Assembly (NCBI GenBank): GCA_949361645.1
Contig: OX442418.1
Span: 12,000,632 to 12,064,631 of the forward strand
From: Spongilla lacustris
Taxonomy: Eukaryota; Porifera; Demospongiae; Spongillida; Spongillidae
Direction of reading: 5' to 3'
DNA: 64,000 nt
Part shown: one piece after another, positions 32,754 to 48,116 of the stretch
How positions within the stretch are numbered: position 1 is the first letter of the stretch
Layout: each line of letters begins with the position of its first letter
Made by a program: the position numbers and the translations under genes
Notes under the pieces: generated by a model
Database searches by the model: none
Told to the model about the DNA's origin: nothing
What the model saw: only the letters and a program-made list of their open reading frames with translations

Positions 32754-33912
32754 TGTGGTTGTGAAGGAAAGGTCTCCACACACTATCTGTGGTGTGTGCT
32801 CCAAGCCTTACAACGATCCAAGAATTCTACCATGTTTGCACTCCTTCTGTCAACAATGTCTCCATCATGAGATAGAGAAAAGTGGCTCCCAACAAGTGTT
32901 CAAATGTCCTGCCTGTGAACGAAGCATGAGCATCCCAGTGGGAGGGGCCAGTGATCTCCCCCAGAACCTCCATCTTGGATTTGAAGTAGAGGTAGCTGGG
33001 TACATGTCTAAGATTGTCAGCAACAATGAGGTGTGTTGTGATGAATGTATAGATGGACGCAGTGGTCCTGCAGAGGTGTTCTGTTGTACCTGTTATCGGT
33101 TCATGTGTACCTTCTGCCACCATCACCACCAACGTCATCCAAAACTGTCCAAACATAGTATGGTTGAACTGGATCAGGAGGGAGCTAAACAGCTACAGAT
33201 TACCATGAAGCCAAGAGAGCAGTTATGTTCTCTCCATAACTATCAGTTAGAGGTCTACTGTGAGACTTGTAGGTGTGTTATCTGTCCACAATGTATCCTA
33301 GATGGCCACAAGGATCACAGGAGTGTTCCCCTCTCCTCTGTTGCCAAGTCTCACCGAGATGAAATGGAAGGTTTAGCGAACACTACAAAAGTGGTTGTGA
33401 CAAAGCTGACTGGAGCCATTGATGGAAATGACAGGGTGATAGAACAAGTGGAGGTCTCAAAAAGGAATGCTCTCTTGGCCATCAACCAAGCCTTTGAAAT
33501 ACTCCAGCAAACATTGGAGAAAAGGAAAAAGCTGCTATTGTCAGGGGTGGAGGCCATTTCACTGTCCAAGACAACTGCTCTGACCCTCCAGAAGGAACAG
33601 TTTGAGAAGATAGTTGAGGACATTGGTCACTACACTGAGGTGTCCTCCCACATCCTCCAGACCCCCACTGACTATGAGGTGGTAGCTTTGGGAGGACTGG
33701 TACCCACCAAACTGCAGGCCACTCTCAAGAGGGTACAGACCATGTCCCTCACTCCAAGCCATGATGGTGGCATAACTGTGTCTGTTCAAATAGAAGATCT
33801 TGTAAGAGAACTGTCCAACTTTGGACATATATCAGACTTGTCTCCAAATCCATCATCAAGCAAATGGACGTCTTCTGCATTAGGCATTCCAAGACTGAGG
33901 CATACTTTTTGA
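32754..33912 (+). CDS. TRIM-family RING/B-box/coiled-coil protein (likely E3 ubiquitin ligase), 5' end unresolved
   Basis: A 385-codon frame encodes, in order: a C3HC4 RING (C12, C15, C27, H29, C32, C35, C51, C54 from the first codon GTG), a B-box 1-like Cys/His cluster at about 94-130, a B-box 2 (C158, H161, C169, C172, C177, C180, H185, H188), and a coiled coil at about 200-330. It matches TRIM proteins of the TRIM2/3/45/56 type. RING TRIMs transfer ubiquitin from E2 enzymes. The frame opens with CTACAG just before the first codon and a stop lies a few codons upstream. I therefore infer a spliced upstream exon supplies the ATG; otherwise the first in-frame ATG would delete the RING. It ends soon after the coiled coil with GIPRLRHTF, so no filamin, NHL or SPRY domain is present. 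It may be a truncated member of an expanded family. Confidence 0.85.
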
Positions 33913-34289
33913 GCATGTTGTCAATGAGGAGGATGGTGCAATAGTGCATCACCTTGGAGATGGCCACTAATCCATATGATTCAGATTGTACACAACAACA
34001 GACACCTTGGAAACATGCACATTGTATATGATTTCAATCCGTGATTTACTCACATGGAGCATTTCTATACAGTTTATTGTGGTATCACATATAAGAGTGC
34101 TTATACTATCTGTTGTGGGAATGCAGTGTTCTTTTCACCTCTAACAGGCTTGTTTTTGGTAGCATACTAGAAGCTATAGCAACCAATAAATCTAACTAGA
34201 ACATAACCCCCTCACGATTAAATGGAATAAAAGATTTTAACATGAAGAGTAGTGCAACATAAGCAACTGATAGCTATACAGGTAATGTT

Positions 34290-34936
34290 GTGTGATGTGC
34301 TTCAGTATATTCCCAAAAGCTATGGGTCCTCCAAATCTTTTCCTCCACATAAATTCAGGAAGATAGGTCTCAAATAGAGCAGAGTTCATCACTTTCTTGC
34401 ATCATCAGCTTGCAGCAGCTCCACATACCCTCCACACTTTGGGTATGTGCTCCAGTGGTGGGGTCAACAAAATGGAGTGAGTGGTTGACAAGTCAGATGT
34501 GTGTTGCCTGTTGTAGCGGTCAGCTCGTTGTAGGAGCTCCACTCGTCACTCAGCACTATACTTCCCGGCCTCACATGTTGGGAAATAAGGCGAAGCAAGG
34601 TTGCAGCATCTTGCTTCTCCACCTCCACCTAAAGCACTCTCCGCTGCCTCTCTCAATCCCACCAAACACCCAGTGTCCATCCACAACTCTGCCATGGTTG
34701 TACTTTCTCTTCCCGAATTTACTTTCATCGATTTCAACTTCAATCCCTGGCCCTCCAATCAGAGCAGTATGATACTCCACACAAATATCGCGTACAAAGT
34801 TGTACCAGTCCACAGCAGTGGCACTGCTTATCTGCAATATGCAATATGCCCCGAAGAGTTGCACCTTTGGGGGCAGGAAAATAGGGCCTGGTGTCCATTG
34901 CCAAGGTCCTTGCGTGCATGAGCTAGCTGCTACCAT
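34290..34936 (-). pseudogene. Merlin/IS1595-type (ISXO2-like) DDE transposase remnant
   Basis: The minus strand reads WYNFVRDICVEYH, then GGPGIEVEIDESKFGKRKYN, GRVVDGHWVFGGIERGSGEC, and after a frame change PGSIVLSDEWSSYNEL, then HFVDPTTGAHTQSVEGMW. These are ordered motifs of the ISXO2-like transposase domain, including the IDE and SDEW catalytic blocks. Frameshifts and stops break the frame. Such transposases occur in Merlin DNA transposons of animals. Confidence 0.85.
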
Positions 34937-34939
34937 AGA

Positions 34940-37153
34940 AACATGGCTGTTTTATAAATGACAACATATATACCATGGCCCCCATGGGATGAGGAAAAAT
35001 GATATATAAGTATATGGAAAGGAAAAAAGTATACGATTATCAAGTCTCTTGGTAATAGCTAGCACATGTGCATTAGGACCTTGAAATAAACACCAGGATC
35101 TATTTTCAACCCCTGTCATGTAATATAAAAGTAGGAGCTGGGGATGAGGATAGGAAACTTTATGATTTAACCTTATGTCTAAGAAGTGAAGGAATCAGCT
35201 AGGACCGATGTCTAATGTTTGTAGACCATTACAGCCTCTGCCCCACCCCCACAAATTCACATGGACAACCAGTTTTCTATGCTAGATAGTACATTTTCAA
35301 CCTCCACATGGCGAGAATACCAGACTCATAGCAAAGCACTCTCATGGCAACGAGATTGTGTGCTTTTCTCTCAACTGAAATATCCTAACAACTGCACACT
35401 CCCTCCTCTCTCAAACATACCCTCCACTATGACCCCCTAGCTGTGCATGACCCCCTACCCTGTGCTAATGGTCCTACCCTTAGACCAAGATGACATTGAG
35501 TGTATCATCAACACCCTCCCCAAAGTGGGTGAGCTGAATGGCTTCAAGATGTTGTTTCCTCTTGTCTTTGCAATGGTTAGGTCATCTCATCACTAATACG
35601 ATCTTTTCCTTTTGCTGTTTGCTGGTGTAGGCATTCGATGGGAGTTTGTCAACACTTTCTCACTTCAGTTTCGCTTTATCTTATCAGCTGCAGCACACTG
35701 GCCAGAGGTGTACTTGTCCCTCCACTGGAACTACACTGATTTTATTTATTTATTATTTCTTTATATTATTTTCTTTTTTATTTCAATTTCATATATTTTT
35801 ATGTTAAAGTATTGATGTTTCGATACAACGGTGTATTTAGGGAGCTCCCAGCCAGAATATTCTAAGTGCCCTCACTTTGCTCATCGCCAAGTTACTTATT
35901 CCTCATTGATTTGTCTTTGTAACCACCTCAAGATCATCAAACAATTCATGCCACTCCACATCACCACCACATCTATCCTGAGGGTCTGAGGATTGAGAAC
36001 ACATGGTCCTGCACAACTCTATCAAATCTATGCTGGCACCAGCAGGTGTGGTCTTGAGTTTATTCACACAAGATGTGGTGGTGGCCTGGGCCCCTTACTA
36101 AATTGTATCGAATGGCCATGAAGAGTGTTGAGTCTGACATTTCTTATCGGGTGATGGTGTCATTTGTGTTATCTGCTGTAAAGATGCCATCTGTGTGCAG
36201 TCAAGATGAAAAGTCTGCCATAGTCAAGATGAAACATCTGCCATAGATGACTGACATCTGTGTGCAGTCAAGATGAAAAGTCTGCCATAGATGAAAAACA
36301 CCTCAACTTGTTTTTTGTACCTTCTATTTCTGGATGTGTTCTTTTGTACCTTCTATTTCTGGATGTGTTCTTTTGTACCTTCTATTTCTGGGTGTGTTCT
36401 TTTGTACCTCTAATCACATTAATGTATCATGTTATTCTTACACCATTATAACGATCATTTTTAAAATACAAAAGTCCATATTGGTGAAGGGGGACACCTC
36501 GACCAATTGGTATGAATTTAACAGTGTCTTCAGTTCACGAAATGATTTTAGAAGCAGCACTCGTATATATACAGTAAGCCCCGCCTTTAGTTATGGTCAA
36601 TAAACTTCATAACCTCATAGGAAGTTCGAACGTAAGTATACTTTCCCCATGCACCCCTACATTACTATTGTTTAGTTGTTGTGGCAACAGCCCACCTCAC
36701 AGTACCTTTGGCTGAAACCCCTAGCCCTGATGATGTCTCGTGGTGTGCTCTTATTTGGAGACGGACATATAGATGAAAGGATATAAATGGACTCTTGGGT
36801 TGTGGCAAACTATTCTGATCTGGACTTTTTGTGGCATGATGGGCTCAGATGGTCCGAAAAGCATGACACACTTCTACATAAAATGATGTATATCGCTAGC
36901 GCATGATTTCTTTGGAGTGTGTACATGTTCTTTTTTTCTTTAGACACTTAATTACTAGCAGTGCACTCACACAATACAAACCGTCATCACATGCCACACC
37001 TATCGTCCAAGACTACTGAAGTATCCAAATAATGAAGCACCGTGAGATAACAAATTGAATCTTGCAATAAATCATGATATGCTAACTATAATAGCTCATT
37101 CCAATAGTTTGAAAAATACTACATTACAAGCAAAACATTGGTTCATCTGTGCT
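34940..37153. other. Gene-poor region between Merlin remnant and GARS
   Basis: No gene recognised. A tandem unit of about 27-29 bp (TTTTGTACCTTCTATTTCTG then GATGTGTTC) has four copies at 36311-36405. At 36185-36300 a segment with GTGCAGTCAAGATGAAAAGT is duplicated. AT-rich DNA fills 35735-35815. Confidence 0.5.
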
Positions 37154-39230
37154 TCACTCCTGACCTGTGCTCTCCTGCCCGCTGAATGCCGGGTACTTAG
37201 CCTCCACGTTTGACCACGCACTGCGGCCTCTGACTAATCCTCCCACAACCTCTGCCAGCTCACTGATCTGTGAAGATAGGTCGCCATGAGTGACAAATAT
37301 CAAACAGAAGTTAAGGTTGCCATGGGTGACAATAAGTTAAGGTTGCCATGGGTGATAATATCAACAGAAGTTAAATGGAAAAGCCCTTCTTATAAAACAC
37401 CACACCCACCTTCTGTCATCACCAGCTAGACTACTCATCAACCTCCCTCACCTTAATTCTGACTTGCCGCGTGGAGTTTCTCTCCCTCAGGGTCACTGAA
37501 TCTGTCTTGATGGTGTCGAAGTCAATGGTGACCCCAAAAGGGATACCTATCTCGTCGGTACGAGCATAGCGGCGCCCAATGGAACCACCGCTGTCATCAA
37601 CCTTGTGTGTGATGCCTGCTTCCTTCAAACTTCCAGCTGTAATAAACAAAAATACATGCAGTTCAGCTCATGCTATCAACAATTATCCTACACATGAATA
37701 GGTCACACATACACCCACACACACATGCACACCCATACAACATATATAATACAATATAGAGCAAGTTGGCACTGATACATAAACAGGGCTAATGTTTATA
37801 TGTATTTATTTAAATATTGGATGTACATGTATGAATACTTATTACATGTAAGGCAAGTTGAGATGAATTAGCAGACATTACTAATAAATCATGTTCTAGC
37901 ATAGTACAACATCATATCCTGGTGAGTACGACTTTCAGAGAGCACTAAATGTATAATATGGCTACATATGCGCGCATATTAACGATGCCACCATACAACA
38001 AGATGTCTTTTCACAAAGCATTAGGTGTTGTATAAAAGAGAGCCTTAATTTGGCTTTAAACAGTCCATACTTATCTGAAAAAACAAAATCGTTGTCTCAT
38101 GCGGTTTAGTTTTAACTTTCTGTCTCCCCATCCTCTCCTCACCTATATTGGCGATAAATGGAACAAACTCTTCATTGCCGCTCAGGGGAAGGACAGAGCA
38201 ACTGATTGGTGCGACCAGGGAGGGCAGGGCCAGCCATTTCCTCTGCTCATCCTCCACCCTCACCCTGAAGCTGTGCTCCAGGATCGTGTACAGTATGCGT
38301 CCAATCCCAAAGGAGGGTTCTATCACCGAGGGAACAACATCCACCACTGAGGGAAAGAGAAACATATTGAATCAGATACCCCCAAAAATGCAACATAAAA
38401 GCATGCAACAGATTAATACACTACATCAGAACAAATGAGAGGTACTTTCTTTATGATATTCTGGGAGTATGTCGACAAAATGATAATAAAGATGTCTAAT
38501 CTCCTGGGTGTGCTCCACCATTTAAGAAGCATTCTAGTGAAGTTTGACTACATAAGTCCTTATTCTGTTTGGGCCAAAGCTTTGAAGGCCCAAGACCTTT
38601 TGCTACTCTTACAGCAACTCGTCACAGTGGAAGTATGCGTTGAGAAAGATACGTACCAGAACGTTTGCCTACCACGAGTTGCTGTAAGAGCAGTGAGGGC
38701 TTTGGTCCAAACAGATCAGGACTTATACAACGTGACAAAACACTAGAATGCTGAAACAGCAAAGCATGCCTAGGACATTATTAGACATGGTGTTGAAAAT
38801 TTGACAGCCTCTTATATATAAGATCATATTTAGTAGTACATTTCTGCACTTCCTTTGATATGTACAACTAAATATAACACTTAAGTGGCTTATAACTCTG
38901 TAATGGGCAATCAGATTTTCAACATGTATTCGCAAAATCTGAGCATTTTGCTGTTGCCATAGAGACTATCTAAATGAATAACAGTGATAGAATTAGGGGT
39001 GAAGGGTGAGTGAGTAAAACTACTGAATTACTATGAAGCATAATTTTGTTAGAGAAGGGTGTGGGGAGGGTCTAAGAGGGTGTGGCAGAACCACAAAGGA
39101 AACACATTTGTCACAAACCATGTATGGTCTTCTCATATCTCTTTATAGTGAGCATATTTGATTGAAGTGTAAACGTATTCCCATCCGCCTGCAGTGTGTA
39201 CGACCTGTTGGGAGGGGAGGAGAAGGGAGC

Positions 39231-39312
<82 letters not shown>

Positions 39313-41835
39313 GATACTCATCAGCATGATGGAGGAAAGTCCACCAACAGCCCGTACCCCTTTTCAGCCAGCTCCTGTTCCACCAGCTTCACTGCCTCCC
39401 CTGACAGGCCAGCCAACAATTCGGTGATGACCTTGGCATCTTTGCGGAACTGCTTCCCTATCAGCCCCTTGTCTGGCACCACCTCCACCACGTCTATCTG
39501 ACGGGGAGCTGGAAGGTCTTCCTTGGCCGAGAGGTCCACTTTGGTGGCCCGCGAGTGAGAGGTGAGGTCATAGCAGGCACGATCAGCGCAGCCAACACAT
39601 TCAACCCAACCCTACCAGGAAGTGAGGAGAGGAAACAGTTGAGGAAGAGGGGGGAAGAGATGTGGGAGGGTGAGAGAGGTAAGAAGGAAAGAGGAGAAAC
39701 TGATGATAAACACAGAATATTTAGAGCCAGAAAGACAACAGACTAAGTCAAAATTATTTGGCAACACAAAAAGACAGACACTATATAATCCTAACCACAT
39801 GGGCAAACAAAACAGAACAATAACACAACAGAGATAACAGAAGGTCAGCTTGGATGGGGGTGGGGGCTCAATGGCTTACGTAGGAAGTCTTGCACTCTGC
39901 ATCCCAGCAGTCAGAGGCGTAGTGCGCCATCTCATTGCTCATGTGTTGCCTGAATCGCAGCTTTGCAGGGTCCACTCCCACTTTGACCATGTACAGATAG
40001 ATCCTGGCCATGTAGTATGCAAGGGTTGCATTGGCTATGAGGTGCTGTGTGTGTGTATTCATGTGTGTGGTGTGATTATAACAAAGTGTGATACATTAGC
40101 CCGTGTTTATGCAAAACTTGTGCTTCAATAGAGCTCTATATCAAAGTGCACAAGTTAAAATTATGTACATGTTACTGTTACACCGCAAATGACAATATCT
40201 AATTTGTAACTGTATTGCAAATGACGTAAATTGTGATGTGATATCGCTTAATTTGAGCACTGGTACAATATCACTCTCACTCGATCTGCTCACCAATTCA
40301 AGGGCTTCTCTAAATGTCATTTCCTCAGCAGACTTGCCATCAACCTGGTTACATGCCGACAAGAAGGTCGCTCTGACCCCCGCTACGGTCGAGAACTTTG
40401 GGAAGTCGTTTCGCTTGTCTGGGTTCACAAAGTGCTCAATCTCTGCCATCTCAAACTCACGCACCCTGAGCAGTCCTGAGCGAGGAGAGATCTCATTCCG
40501 GAACGACTTGCCGATCTGAGCAGCAGCAAACGGCAACTTCCCATTGTTGAATTCGAGCAGTCGTTTGAAGTTGACGAAAATGCCCTGGGCTGTTTCAGGC
40601 CTCAAAAAACTGTCAAAAAGAGGAAGGTAGAGGGAAGAGGGGAACCACAGATGATCACGTGATGGGAGTGGCTTCACTGTGGCCCCTCCTATCAGACATA
40701 CCCAGATATCTGGCCTCCTGGCCCGATGGACGTTGCAAACATCAGGTTGAAGTAGACGGGATCAGTGACAGGGTTGCCAGTCACAGGGGCCTTCACCTCG
40801 TACTTCCTGAACAGCTCTGTCAGCTCCTTCTCTTTGTAGTTGTCCACCTGGGAGGTGAGAGGTGAGGGGGTGGGGAAGGTGGGAAGCATTTAGGTGAGGA
40901 AGTGGGAATGATGAAGAACAGTCCATACCATGGCAGATTACTGCAACAGGGACCCACTCATACTAGTTTGTGACTACATAGCTATAAAGATCACTTCACT
41001 CATCACAACATAGTATAACAATCTACACTTAAATCTTCAAGATGGTCCTGCCCTATATCTTAAGACGGTCTAGCCCTACATCTTAAGATGGTCCTGCGCT
41101 ATATCTTAAGACGGTTTAGCCCTATATCTTAAGATGGTCATGCCCTATATCTTAAGATGGTCTAGCCCTATATCTTAAGATGGTCCTGCCCTAAAGATGG
41201 TCATGCCTTACAATGTATATCGTACCCCTATTATAGCATAAAACAAGTCAACGCCATGCATAGTACCTGGTCCCCAGACTCAGCCTACCTGTTGCATAAC
41301 CAGATCGTACTCTGCCTTCTTGTCCTTTGAGCACTTGGGGTCATTGGACAGCTTCTCCAAGTGCTCTGCCAGTAGGTGGTCTGCACGATAACAGTCCCCA
41401 GTCTTGGAGTCTTTGACCATGAAGTCAGCAAACCTGTCGACATGCCCTGATGTCCTGGAGACAATGGAGCAACAAAGATTGTGTCCAGTGGACATATCAA
41501 CACCACCAAAGCCAGTAAGATATCGCCCCCACACGCTGCTAAACCACTTGCAGTGCATATGATGGGGGCAGGGTGCAGGATGGTATGGTGAACCAAGAGA
41601 TGGTGGTTAAGGAGAGGGTGGAGGTGGTATATGCATAATTGCAACACCACCCGCACCCACACTGCCCACATGTGCCCATATAAGGAGTCCTTACTTGAGG
41701 ATGGGCTCTGGTGTCAGTATGGTGGTGTCCACCTCCAACATGTTCTCCTCCAGGACAAAATGTGAACGCCACAGTGAGAGGAGGTTGGCTTTCATGGCAC
41801 ACCCCATGGGCCCTAGGTCATACAGGCCGGCAACC

Positions 41836-41890
<55 letters not shown>

Positions 41891-42713
41891 AATACTTAAC
41901 CCATTCATTCATTTTCATAAGAGGAAGTAGGCTGGGAACTAGATCTCACCAGTTTACCAATCCGTTCATTATTAATGAACTAACTCTTAAGCACACACTC
42001 TAACCCTAAACACTGGCACAACCAATTTCAAGCCTTATCCATTCCCCAATAGGCGAGCACCCCTCTATACTCCAATAGATGAGCACCCCTCTATACCCCA
42101 ATAGATGAGCACCCCTCTATACCCCAATAGACAGGTATCACTCCATGCTCCAATACACCAGAACTCGTATAAACTGGCAAGCTTATAACAGCCAAAACAA
42201 TGATTATTAAAGTTACCTCCTCCCCCTCCCTGCATCACATGAAAAATCCCCAGCGGTGTAGGAGGCGCCCAAATTTATAGAGACTGCCCGCTTGTACATC
42301 TACTTACCTCCGTATATAGAAAAGGCAGGTCCAAAGAAAAAGCGCCTCTTCACCAGATCCTCCAACCCGCTTCGGTCGAACTTCTTCTTTCCAGAGAGCT
42401 CTTCCTCCTTGTTCTCCAGCTGCTTCTTTCGCGCCTTGAGCTCTGTAAGGGCTCTCTCCACCTCCACGGTAGACCTGTTCTCCAATTTAAGACGATGCAC
42501 CACTTCGTCCTAGTAAGGTCGGTGAAACGCTGCATTTAATAGTCTCCGCAGGGTGACTAGGCCTAAGATATTGCCACTCACCTGCTCCTGTATTGCTTTC
42601 CTGAGGGGCGCTAGAACGTCTTCACCGCTGCTGCTGCTCATTTTGGGAGTAACTTTCGTCGCGCGCACTGTACCGCTCAATGTCGCTGCAAAGTGTCGTA
42701 GACTAAACCGCAT
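37154..42713 (-). CDS. GARS1: Glycyl-tRNA synthetase, complete, 12 exons, probable dual-localised
   Basis: Exons in transcript order: 42713-42582, 42509-42308, 41836-41695, 41454-41289, 40847-40702, 40609-40294, 40044-39880, 39611-39358, 39204-39119, 38346-38143, 37636-37452, 37267-37154. Total 2112 nt, 703 residues (human 739). It is a class II synthetase joining glycine to tRNA-Gly. Visible are a WHEP-like helix pair ([20 protein letters not shown]), [30 protein letters not shown], motif 2 [41 protein letters not shown], motif 3 [20 protein letters not shown] and the anticodon-binding [22 protein letters not shown]. The first Met begins [14 protein letters not shown], rich in Arg with no acidic residues, like a mitochondrial presequence. 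A second Met 24 residues on starts the conserved cytosolic part. One gene probably serves both compartments, as in human. The METTL2 gene lies in the same direction, 163 bp upstream. Confidence 0.97.
38527..38752. mobile_element. Foldback element in a GARS intron
   Basis: Ends are inverted: AGCATTCTAGTGAAGTTTGA against the 3' end reading CAAAACACTAGAATGCT. Further inward TAAGTCCTTATTCTGTTTGG pairs with CCAAACAGATCAGGACTTAT, and TCTTACAGCAACTCGT pairs with ACGAGTTGCTGTAAGA. No coding capacity. Located between GARS exons 9 and 10. Confidence 0.85.
39231..39310. repeat. CA microsatellite in GARS intron 8
   Basis: About 40 perfect CA dinucleotides between GARS exons 8 and 9. Confidence 0.97.
41035..41200. 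repeat. Minisatellite in GARS intron 4
   Basis: Six to seven units of about 25 bp: ATCTTAAGATGGTCCTGCCC alternating with ATCTTAAGACGGTCTAGCCC. Confidence 0.9.
41838..41887. repeat. GT microsatellite at GARS intron 2 acceptor
   Basis: About 25 GT dinucleotides on the plus strand. In the transcript sense a CA run ends directly at the acceptor ACAG of exon 3. Confidence 0.95.
42045..42150. repeat. Minisatellite in GARS intron 2
   Basis: Four units of 26 bp around CCAATAGATGAGCACCCCTC plus TATACC. Confidence 0.9.
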
Positions 42714-42876
42714 CTAACCCCACGAGCAGGGCCCTTATCTGCACGTGGATGACGTCACAATACGTCGGGTTGAATTTTTGTTTCCCACAAGCTAATTAAA
42801 AGTTACGCGAATTTTATTGTCAAAGGACAAAAGAGACACGGTACCAGAGATCATATATAGATGACCTCTGACGGTA

Positions 42877-43391
42877 CTAAACACACACAAGGGGTTTTCT
42901 AAATTTGGCTTGGATCCAGACCCTGTACATTCTGAGCTGCCGACCCCGGTTGACCTGGAGACGTCGGTCCACGTACAGCTGCTCCTTTGCAAGACCAGCG
43001 CGAGTCAGCATGTTGAAGACATCTTCTACATGTGTGGGGGGGAGGGGGAGGGTGGAAATGATACAACAGTTTAACAAAGTTACATGGTATGACATACACA
43101 GCAGACGCAGAGAACAAGTGGCCATACAGTGAGGTGATGGAGGTGGCCATACAGTGAGGTGATGGAGGTGACCATACAGTGAGGTGATGGAGGTGGCCAT
43201 ACAGTGAGGTGATGGAGGTGGCCATACAGTGAGGTGACTTGCAGCTTTGTGGGACAACATACCTTCAGAAAAGAAGTACACTCTAGTGCCATCACCTCGA
43301 ACATAGAAATTTTCAGACAAACACTGACCTAAAGAAGCAAGGTACTATTTTAGTAATGCAAGCACACAATGACACATCACACATACATACA

Positions 43392-43423
<32 letters not shown>

Positions 43424-44739
43424 CACATACATGTAGATCTACACACATACATGCATCTCATCACATGCACAACCTTTCTTAAACCTCAGTTGAGCCATAT
43501 CGTATCTTCCATAGTCTCTAAACAGCAAAAGTCCTCCAGGCTTTAGGCAGGAGACCAGTCTGCTCACAGCTTCCTGCATCCTGAGGGAGGGCGGAGTTTG
43601 GGGGTGGTAGGACACACGTTTGACCAACAGTAGACTGTGTGTCCAGGACAGAACAGCTTACTTTGCTGGGTGCAAGGCTGACAACACAAAGATCATTATC
43701 ATAATGTCCACAGACCCTGGCAACACAGGTAGCTGGTGGGAGGAGTCGGTGATGTCACATTGGAAGGCGTGGCACCTCTTGGCGTCATAAAGCTCGTGCT
43801 CCTGATGACCAATGGGATTGCAAGGAATGCTGCTGACAGCATGATGGTACACAAAAGGGCTATACCTTGACCAACTGAACAGCACTGTGTGCAAAGTCAC
43901 AGCAGTAGACAAAAAGGTTTGGACTTCTGAGAAGGAAGTGATGAGGGAAAGGGAGGGGGAAGAGGAGAAGGGGTAGGAGGAGGGAAGAGATCGTACAAGG
44001 CAGTTTAGTTGCGATCAATTACAACCAACGGACCTGTTTGTATGCAGTATGGGAAATACTGAATTACCCACTCCACACCCAACCTGTGTGTGTGTGCATG
44101 AATACATGTGTCACGTTGTTGAACTGCGCGCCACGCATTCAGCATATATTGCTAGTACCTCGAATATAACAAACTTGTCGTCCCGCTCTGATGGGAGTGA
44201 TTGGATTTCCTCCGGCACTTCAGAGACAGAGTGGGCTGCTTGCATCAGCTCTGGAAACTCCGTGAATAGCCAGTGACGATCCTTGAAGAATCTTGGTTCA
44301 CCCCCGTGGAAGGGCAGGTAGTCTGGATGGAATGCTTTTAATCTCAAGAGAGCCTTCCCCTTCTCACTTATTCTGGTGTTGGTGATAGAATTCGGTCCAA
44401 CGCATTCCCGCTTCTCTCTCGTAGACCTCTACGGTAAAAGAATTGGGCTTTATGCAGCTGCTTCGTTCAAACAACTCTACAAATTAGAATAACGAACACA
44501 CTCCCACCTGCTTGTTCAGCGGGGAGGGGCACGGAAGAGTTGTCTTTTACTTTCTGTTCCGCTAGCACCTGTTGCTCCTCGTCCCATTGTACGTCATCCC
44601 TTCGGGAACACAAGCCACAAAGCTATTTAAGGATTAACCACCTGTTGCCTACCTAACAAGCATTATGCTCAAAAACGGACGATGGATCGTCTAGGTAACG
44701 GTTACCGAAAACGGGCCTGCGTAGTCCATCGTCTGCCAT
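42877..44739 (-). CDS. METTL2: METTL2-type tRNA N3-methylcytidine methyltransferase
   Basis: Exons in transcript order: 44739-44658, about 44599-44508, 44428-44368, 44291-44159, 44083-44034, 43926-43866, 43801-43662, 43580-43474, 43328-43263, 43025-42877 (TAG); about 313 residues. The product is an S-adenosylmethionine-dependent enzyme that methylates C32 in the anticodon loop of Thr/Arg tRNAs. Landmarks: [15 protein letters not shown], the SAM-binding [69 protein letters not shown] and DRRLQVNRG near the end. These fit METTL2/METTL8 better than METTL6. The first exon ([17 protein letters not shown]) fits the METTL2 N-terminus, and exon 2 then reads [10 protein letters not shown]. The canonical donor and acceptor between exons 1 and 2 disagree by one base. 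The other nine exons keep phase. Confidence 0.92.
43112..43235. repeat. Minisatellite in a METTL2 intron
   Basis: Five copies of a 26-bp unit, GGCCATACAGTGAGGTGATG plus GAGGTG, in the last METTL2 intron. Copies are directly adjacent with no spacers. Confidence 0.95.
43381..43432. repeat. CATA microsatellite in a METTL2 intron
   Basis: A (CATA)n run of about eleven units with a few AC interruptions at its right end. Confidence 0.9.
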
Positions 44740-44830
44740 GCCACATGGCAATTTACTTCCGGCGGACTTTATTGTATTATTTAATAGTACGGGGGCGTAT
44801 TTGCGCATATTGGATCTGAATTTTGAGAAG
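44740..44830. promoter_or_regulatory. Putative bidirectional promoter between METTL2 and the ankyrin gene
   Basis: The two start codons face away from each other with 91 bp between. TATTGTATTATTTAATAG is the only AT-rich stretch. A shared compact promoter is inferred from spacing. Confidence 0.6.

Positions 44831-48116
<3,286 letters not shown>

Noticed and set aside
34546..34921. Plus-strand frames over the Merlin remnant
   Set aside because: Antisense shadows; the minus strand carries the ordered transposase motifs.
35455..35815. Short frames possibly from a transposon (LPKVGELNGFKMLF, SAAAHWPEVYLS)
   Set aside because: Pieces are too short and AT-rich to assign to any family.
43112..43235. 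Five regular 26-bp repeats resembling a CRISPR array
   Set aside because: Units are directly adjacent without unique spacers and lie in an animal intron; it is a minisatellite.
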